DNA from: an uncultured Collinsella sp.
GTDB taxonomy: Bacteria; Actinomycetota; Coriobacteriia; Coriobacteriales; Coriobacteriaceae
Length of the DNA: 9,956 nt
Assembly: GCA_958419975.1 (NCBI GenBank)
Contig: CATZIG010000056.1
Span: 1 to 9,956, forward strand
Direction of reading: 5' to 3'
Part shown: one piece after another, positions 6,270 through 9,956 of the stretch
Layout: the number at the start of each line of letters is the position of its first letter
How positions within the stretch are numbered: position 1 is the stretch's first letter
Translations under genes and position numbers: made by a program
The notes under the pieces: model-generated
Told to the model about the DNA's origin: nothing
The model's input: the letters and a program-made list of their open reading frames with translations, nothing else
The model's database searches: none

Positions 6270-6286
6270 GTGTCTCCCTACTAACA

Positions 6287-6303
6287 GGCGGTGTGGCGCC
6301 GCC
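6287..6303 (-). repeat. GC-rich hairpin in the leader of ackA copy 2
   Basis: GGCGG (6287-6291) and CCGCC (6299-6303) are complementary around a 7-base loop, immediately upstream of the GGGAG ribosome binding site of the second acetate kinase gene. It could affect ribosome access. The short stem makes function uncertain. Confidence 0.3.
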
Positions 6304-6322
6304 AGGTTACATACGTTTCAAT

Positions 6323-6356
6323 AATAAACCCAAACGCCCTCGCGCTCGGGTTTATT
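6323..6356 (-). terminator. Hairpin after the transporter gene, likely terminator
   Basis: AATAAACCC (6323-6331) pairs with GGGTTTATT (6348-6356) around a 16-base GC-rich loop. On the minus strand the 3' arm reads GGGTTTATT and is followed by ATTG. It starts 33 bases beyond the transporter stop codon. The AU-rich outer stem makes it a moderate terminator; it may let some transcription run into the acetate kinase gene. Confidence 0.55.
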
Positions 6357-6389
6357 GCGTTGATATATAAGTTATCGATGTCCAAATAC

Positions 6390-7550
6390 TCACGGCCTTT
6401 GACTTGTAAGACGAAAGAGCGCGGGGATATACACCAAGGAAGAAATCCCGAGCGCAACAAGCAATACGACTCGAATGCCTGCAACGCTACTCAACACAGC
6501 GTTGAGCAGATAGAAAAGAACGGCACCCACCGCCACCATCTGGCTTTGAACCGAAATCAGTGAACAGCGCATCGAAGAATCGGCAGCATTTTGAAAAACT
6601 GAGTATTTGATTGGGGCAAACAACGAGTACGCAACCGTCTGCAGCACATAGAACACGGGCAGCAAATTAGCCGGAGTAAGGGGAATCAAAAACAGGGCAG
6701 TCAGGGAAAGGCGCACAATGCCGCAAATACGCGCAAAACGGCCCTTGTCGACATGAGCAATCACATTGGGCACAATAAGCCCCATGGAGGCCGAGGCAAG
6801 GAGCTGGACCGCAATGGTCACACCCGAAGCGACGGCATTCATTCCGCGACCCGCAAGCAGCAGTGAGAAAAAGTCTTCCAGGGCGACAAAAGCAAACGCC
6901 TGAGAACAGTCCATGATGAACGCCGAACGAAGAATGCGATTGTACGCAATAGCGGCTCCGATCGTCTTCGGGCTAATTCCACGCTCAGGTGTCGCCGCAG
7001 TGCCCCCTCTTCGCATCTCAGGAATGCAGACAACGACAACCAACGTCAACACCATTGCGATGATATCTGCCGAAAGACCAATGAGATATGCACCGACAGA
7101 CGAAATGAAACCGCCCGCACAAGCGGAGATGGCATAAGAGGCATAGAAAACAAATCGCTCAACGACATTAAGTCTTACGAGCTGGTCCTGAGAGACACTG
7201 TCAATGTAAATTGCTTCTATGGATCCGCTCACACATGCAACGGCAAAACCCTTGAGAGCAAACGCGCCGATTAAAAGCAGAGGAGAACGGACGAAAAGCA
7301 GGGCGGCGTAGTATCCAAGCATTCCCACGACGCCAACGAGACCGCTTGTCTTTCGTCCAAACCTATCAGCAATATAGCCAGTGGGAACTTCAAGGATGAA
7401 CTTGCTCACTTGATATGCAATCATCATGCTAGAAATCGCCACCATCGAGAATCCGACAAATTCAAGGTAAACCGTCAGAAAATACAAAATGGTGCTGAAG
7501 TTCGACAGAAAAACAAACGTCATATAAAGCAAAACCGTACGGTTTTTCAT
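6390..7550 (-). CDS. Major facilitator superfamily transporter
   Basis: A 386-residue integral membrane protein with about 12 hydrophobic segments, the size and layout of an MFS permease. The loop after the second segment carries the MFS motif A, GYIADRFGRK (58-67), with its Asp-Arg and Gly-Arg-Lys. A longer polar stretch near the middle (around RRGGTAATPERGISPKT) fits the central cytoplasmic loop between the two six-helix halves. The best start is the ATG at 7550, preceded by GGAGG at seven bases; an upstream TTG at 7574 would place that ribosome binding site inside the gene. The substrate cannot be read. Its closest resemblance is to drug-efflux-like or uncharacterised MFS proteins. It lies 119 bases downstream of a LysR-type regulator on the same strand and shares its lower GC content. 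Confidence 0.88.
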   Translation of the reverse strand: MKNRTVLLYMTFVFLSNFSTILYFLTVYLEFVGFSMVAISSMMIAYQVSKFILEVPTGYIADRFGRKTSGLVGVVGMLGYYAALLFVRSPLLLIGAFALKGFAVACVSGSIEAIYIDSVSQDQLVRLNVVERFVFYASYAISACAGGFISSVGAYLIGLSADIIAMVLTLVVVVCIPEMRRGGTAATPERGISPKTIGAAIAYNRILRSAFIMDCSQAFAFVALEDFFSLLLAGRGMNAVASGVTIAVQLLASASMGLIVPNVIAHVDKGRFARICGIVRLSLTALFLIPLTPANLLPVFYVLQTVAYSLFAPIKYSVFQNAADSSMRCSLISVQSQMVAVGAVLFYLLNAVLSSVAGIRVVLLVALGISSLVYIPALFRLTSQRP

Positions 7551-7630
7551 GCTCCGCCCTCCAAGAGTCAACAATCTAAATCGGAATCTTGGAAAAGCAT
7601 GAGGGCAAAGCCGTCAGTCATGTGTTACAA

Positions 7631-7653
7631 GGCGTCAACATTCACTTGACGCC
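7631..7653. repeat. Inverted repeat between the LysR regulator and the transporter
   Basis: GGCGTCAA (7631-7638) and TTGACGCC (7646-7653) are perfect complements with a 7-base spacer CATTCAC. A second, smaller one, GAGGCC-AAAT-GGCCTC (7656-7671), overlaps the regulator stop codon. The larger repeat begins about 80 bases upstream of the transporter start. It could be the regulator's operator, or a terminator of the regulator gene; the T-rich stretch after it on the minus strand is weak (TTGTAA). Confidence 0.5.
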
Positions 7654-7669
7654 ACGAGGCCAAATGGCC

Positions 7670-8560
7670 TCACGAAGCAAGGTGACGCAATAGGTGAAGA
7701 AAAACCGTCTGGTGTCGATCGGTCCAGGCATTTTGTCGATAGCAAAAGTAGATGGGCAAGGCTACGTCATGCGAGCCTTCAATGGAACACTCGCTCACTT
7801 CCAGTCCATCTGATGCGAGAGAAGAGCCAGAAAAACCCAATATCAATCCCCCGGCTTGAAGAAACTCAGCCTGCGCTCTGTTTCCGTATTCGACGTCGCG
7901 GAAGCGGAAATTAACCAGCTGAGCTTCGGGGCATTGATTGATCGCATTGAGACAGGGCGACAAATTAATGGGAACAGCTAACCTGCCGCCCAGTAACTCA
8001 CGAACGGTCATAGCACCCACAGATTGATGACCCGCTGGGCACGAAAGAACCTTGAGCTCCTTTTCACCCAAGTATTTCGAAGAAAGGACACTGTCCCTTG
8101 GTTCCTCAAATGAGATGGCCGCATCCGAAATGCCAAGCACAAGTGATTCAAAGCATGTAGCCGTTGGCTGATGCCACACATCAAGGTGAATCTGAGGGTG
8201 CGAGCTTTCAAACGAGTCGTACCAGTTTTCGGAAAAAAGACGCCCCCGCCCGTGAAGACAGGGGACGTAAAGACGAAAGTGGCCGTCGGGCGAAACGCCA
8301 CCGTTCCCCGATTGGGTGTACTTTTTGAGATCGTCGACTTGTGCCAGGATCACGCGTGCACGACGCGCAAATTCTCTGCCCGCCGGAGACAAAACAGCCT
8401 CCCCCGCCGATCGATTGAGCAAAACGATCTGATACTCAGACTCCAGTTTCTTAATTGCCGACGAGACAGCCTGTGGGCTCACGTGAACGGCGCGAGCCGC
8501 TTTGCGCACGCCGCCGTAGTTCGCTACCGCTTGAAGGTATTCGAGTTGAGAAAACTGCAT
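7670..8560 (-). CDS. LysR-type transcriptional regulator
   Basis: A 296-residue LysR family DNA-binding regulator, at the family's usual length. The N-terminal winged helix-turn-helix is clear: MQFSQLEYLQAVANYGG opens it, and the recognition helix lies in AARAVHVSPQAVSSAIKKLE (about 21-40), followed by the LSPAGREF wing (about 57-64) and the linker helix. Residues from about 90 on form the effector-binding domain. The ATG at 8560 has GGAG upstream with a spacing of 6 bases. LysR proteins commonly control an adjacent gene; here the transporter lies downstream on the same strand, not divergently. The effector is unknown. The gene is less GC-rich than the HIT and xse genes before it and starts 41 bases after the HIT gene stop, so some read-through from that unit is possible. 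Confidence 0.92.
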   Translation of the reverse strand: MQFSQLEYLQAVANYGGVRKAARAVHVSPQAVSSAIKKLESEYQIVLLNRSAGEAVLSPAGREFARRARVILAQVDDLKKYTQSGNGGVSPDGHFRLYVPCLHGRGRLFSENWYDSFESSHPQIHLDVWHQPTATCFESLVLGISDAAISFEEPRDSVLSSKYLGEKELKVLSCPAGHQSVGAMTVRELLGGRLAVPINLSPCLNAINQCPEAQLVNFRFRDVEYGNRAQAEFLQAGGLILGFSGSSLASDGLEVSECSIEGSHDVALPIYFCYRQNAWTDRHQTVFLHLLRHLAS

Positions 8561-8601
8561 AGGTTACTCCAAAGGCAGCCAAGGCGACGGGCCGTGCGTC
8601 C

Positions 8602-8937
8602 TCAGATGAGGTTCTCGCCCAGGTTCTTGCCGCCGAGGACGTGCATGTGGAAGTGCATGACGGTCTGACCGGCGTTGACGCCCTTGTTGGAGATGACGCG
8701 GAAACCGTCCTCCAGACCCTTGGCCTTGGCGACCTCCTGGATGGCGTGGGCCATGGCGCCCATGGTCTCGGCGGGCACGTTATCGGCGATGTCACTGTAG
8801 TGCTTCTTGGGGATCACGAGCGTGTGGACCGGCGCCTGGGGATTGAGGTCGTCGAACGCGATGACCTGGTCATCCTCGTAGACGACGGTCGAGGGGATCT
8901 CGTGGTTGGCAATTTTGCAGAAGATGCAATCACACAT
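8602..8937 (-). CDS. HIT family nucleotide hydrolase (Hint-like)
   Basis: A small cytoplasmic histidine triad protein of 111 residues. Hint-branch members hydrolyse nucleoside phosphoramidates and related adenylated compounds. The triad reads HFHMHVLGG (95-103), with His97 expected to be the nucleophile, preceded by NAGQTVMH. The N-terminus CIFCKI (4-9) with CxxC and the later PVHTLVIPKKH are typical of bacterial Hint proteins, where the cysteines help bind zinc. I chose the ATG at 8937 because MCDCIFCKI is the normal family start and AAAGGA lies just upstream. A GTG at 8955 would consume that ribosome binding site. It follows xseB by 49 bases on the same strand. Confidence 0.93.
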   Translation of the reverse strand: MCDCIFCKIANHEIPSTVVYEDDQVIAFDDLNPQAPVHTLVIPKKHYSDIADNVPAETMGAMAHAIQEVAKAKGLEDGFRVISNKGVNAGQTVMHFHMHVLGGKNLGENLI

Positions 8938-8956
8938 GGTTGGTTCCTTTCTCACA

Positions 8957-8979
8957 GACCAAGGTAATTATATTTGGTC
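8957..8979 (-). promoter_or_regulatory. Candidate internal promoter of the HIT gene within an inverted repeat
   Basis: In the AT-rich gap between xseB and the HIT gene the minus strand reads TATAAT at 8967-8972, about 30 bases upstream of the HIT start. It is flanked by GACCAA (8957-8962) and TTGGTC (8974-8979), a perfect 6-base inverted repeat. No good -35 is visible. The HIT gene may therefore be transcribed both from upstream and from here. Confidence 0.4.
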
Positions 8980-8986
8980 GGGATGG

Positions 8987-9253
8987 TTAGAACGAAAGGT
9001 TGTCGTCGGTGTTGGCGGCTTCGCCGTCGGCGAGCACGTCGTTGCCGTCGACGTCCTTCAGGAGCACCGAGACCTTCTGCTCGGCATCGGACAAGCGGGT
9101 ACGCAGGCTCTTGAGGAGCTCGACGCCGCGGGTATAGCTCTCAAGCGACTCCTCGAGCTCCATATCACCCGACTCCAAGCTGCGGATGATGAGCTCCAAC
9201 TCCTGTGAAGCCTGCTTGTACGTAAGCTGCTCGACCGGGGTCTTCTCTGCCAT
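8987..9253 (-). CDS. xseB: Exodeoxyribonuclease VII small subunit
   Basis: The small subunit of exonuclease VII (EC 3.1.11.6), a single-strand DNA exonuclease that degrades from both ends; several XseB chains bind the helical part of each XseA. The 88 residues match the family, which is usually around 60-90. The core LTYKQASQELELIIRSLESG (10-29) followed by MELEESLESYTRGVELLKSL is the classic two-helix XseB signature. The tail (about 68-88) is acidic and probably disordered. The ATG at 9253 is preceded by AAAGGAAA. It lies 42 bases downstream of xseA, forming the usual xseA-xseB unit. Confidence 0.95.
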   Translation of the reverse strand: MAEKTPVEQLTYKQASQELELIIRSLESGDMELEESLESYTRGVELLKSLRTRLSDAEQKVSVLLKDVDGNDVLADGEAANTDDNLSF

Positions 9254-9295
9254 ATCTGTTTCCTTTCCTAAAGGTTTATCGCTATGAAACGCGGC

Positions 9296-9956
9296 CTACT
9301 CGACCGTATCGACCGTTGCCGCCACGTTGCCGTCTGCCATGCGCACGCGAATGGCGTCACCGGGCTTAAAGGTCTTGGCGCTCGTGGCCACCCCATCATC
9401 GCTGTACGCGATGGAATAACCACGGGCAAGCACCTTGAGCGGCGACAGGGCATCGAGCGAGGCTGCCGCACGGCCCAGGTCGGATGCTGGCTTGTTAAGC
9501 ATCGTGCGCCCCTGATGCTCCAGGCGGGAGCTTGCGAGCGTGAGCGCATGGCGCTTGCCATCGAGTCCTGAGGTGCTTGCGATCAAGCGCTCGGGCAGAC
9601 GCTCAAAGTTGGAGCGGAATGCCCCAACCGAACGCGTTATGGCGCCGGACAAACGATCGGCCGTCAGGGCAAGCTCAGACTCGCGACGCTCAACCATAAA
9701 CGTTGGGTCGTTGAGGCACGGGCGGCACGCAGCCGCATCGAGCGCATCGCCCAAGCGAGCCGTATAGGTATCCCAGGCACGGCGACCGCGCTGATCGAGC
9801 ATCTCCAGGTCGACCTGGGCCGACCCAATCATCGATGCCATCGCAGCACCCAGACGTTGATAGCGCGCCTCGAGCACATCGGCCAACTCCGTCATAGCCG
9901 GCGCCACCGATTCGGCCGCCGCCGTAGGCGTGGAGGCGCGACGGTCGCTCACCATG
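9296..9956 (-). CDS. xseA: Exodeoxyribonuclease VII large subunit, C-terminal part
   Basis: The C-terminal half of the catalytic subunit of exonuclease VII. About 219 codons lie in the window and the frame is open at the right edge, so the N-terminal OB-fold and most of the nuclease domain are outside. The first visible residues VSDRRASTPTAAAE belong to the conserved end of the catalytic region. They are followed by a long helical segment rich in Arg, Leu and Glu, which is the part that carries XseB. The C-terminal LSPLKVLARGYSIAYSDDG and GDAIRVRMADG are characteristic of XseA. The gene ends at a TAG at 9296-9298. The ATG at the window edge is an internal Met, not the start. Confidence 0.93.
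   Translation of the reverse strand, partial: MVSDRRASTPTAAAESVAPAMTELADVLEARYQRLGAAMASMIGSAQVDLEMLDQRGRRAWDTYTARLGDALDAAACRPCLNDPTFMVERRESELALTADRLSGAITRSVGAFRSNFERLPERLIASTSGLDGKRHALTLASSRLEHQGRTMLNKPASDLGRAAASLDALSPLKVLARGYSIAYSDDGVATSAKTFKPGDAIRVRMADGNVAATVDTVE

Noticed and set aside
5085..6284. 399-residue open frame antisense to the second acetate kinase, with a similar frame (3370-4896) over the first
   Set aside because: Both are Val/Gly/Leu/Asp/His-rich mirror translations of GC-rich acetate kinase codons. The kinase frames have the full set of motifs, so these are not genes.
7551..7574. TTG start extending the transporter by eight residues
   Set aside because: The ribosome binding site GGAGG lies inside this extension at the right distance from the ATG at 7550.
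8938..8955. GTG start extending the HIT protein by six residues
   Set aside because: The extension translates the ribosome binding site region, and family members start at the MCDCIFCKI equivalent.

Overview
The window looks like chromosomal DNA of a GC-rich anaerobic fermenter of the Actinomycetota, most plausibly a Coriobacteriia member such as Collinsella. That assignment is an inference from the protein flavour, the GC-rich coding style, the AAGGAG-type ribosome binding sites and the acetate-forming gene set; no rRNA or other marker is present to confirm it. Apart from one short block, this is core metabolism and housekeeping. I see no CRISPR array, insertion sequence, tRNA, rRNA or phage gene, and no stretch longer than about 250 bases without a gene.

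Layout. Bases 1-211 hold the broken tail of a glycosyltransferase-like gene on the plus strand and a large inverted repeat that appears to be two mirror-image terminators. Bases 212-2438 (minus) are a two-gene surface-polysaccharide unit: glf (UDP-galactopyranose mutase, which makes UDP-galactofuranose) followed, with an 8-base overlap, by a family 2 glycosyltransferase that may use that sugar. A divergent promoter region (about 2439-2669) separates glf from pta (2670-3650, plus). pta converges through a strong shared terminator on two tandem minus-strand acetate kinase genes (3748-4926 and 5091-6269). Pta and AckA together convert acetyl-CoA to acetate with ATP formation. The two kinases are about 60% identical by hand alignment, each has its own ribosome binding site, and a terminator lies between them.

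Bases 6390-8560 (minus) carry a LysR-type regulator and a major facilitator superfamily transporter. This pair is visibly less GC-rich than its neighbours and may have been acquired. Bases 8602-9956 (minus) hold the end of xseA (exonuclease VII large subunit), xseB (small subunit) and a HIT-family nucleotide hydrolase, a compact housekeeping run transcribed toward the LysR gene.

I did not find a convincing undescribed system. The items most worth a second look are the mirrored 3' ends at the left edge, the conserved-residue changes in the second acetate kinase, the palindrome lying between the candidate -35 and -10 of the first acetate kinase gene, and the hairpin in the pta leader.
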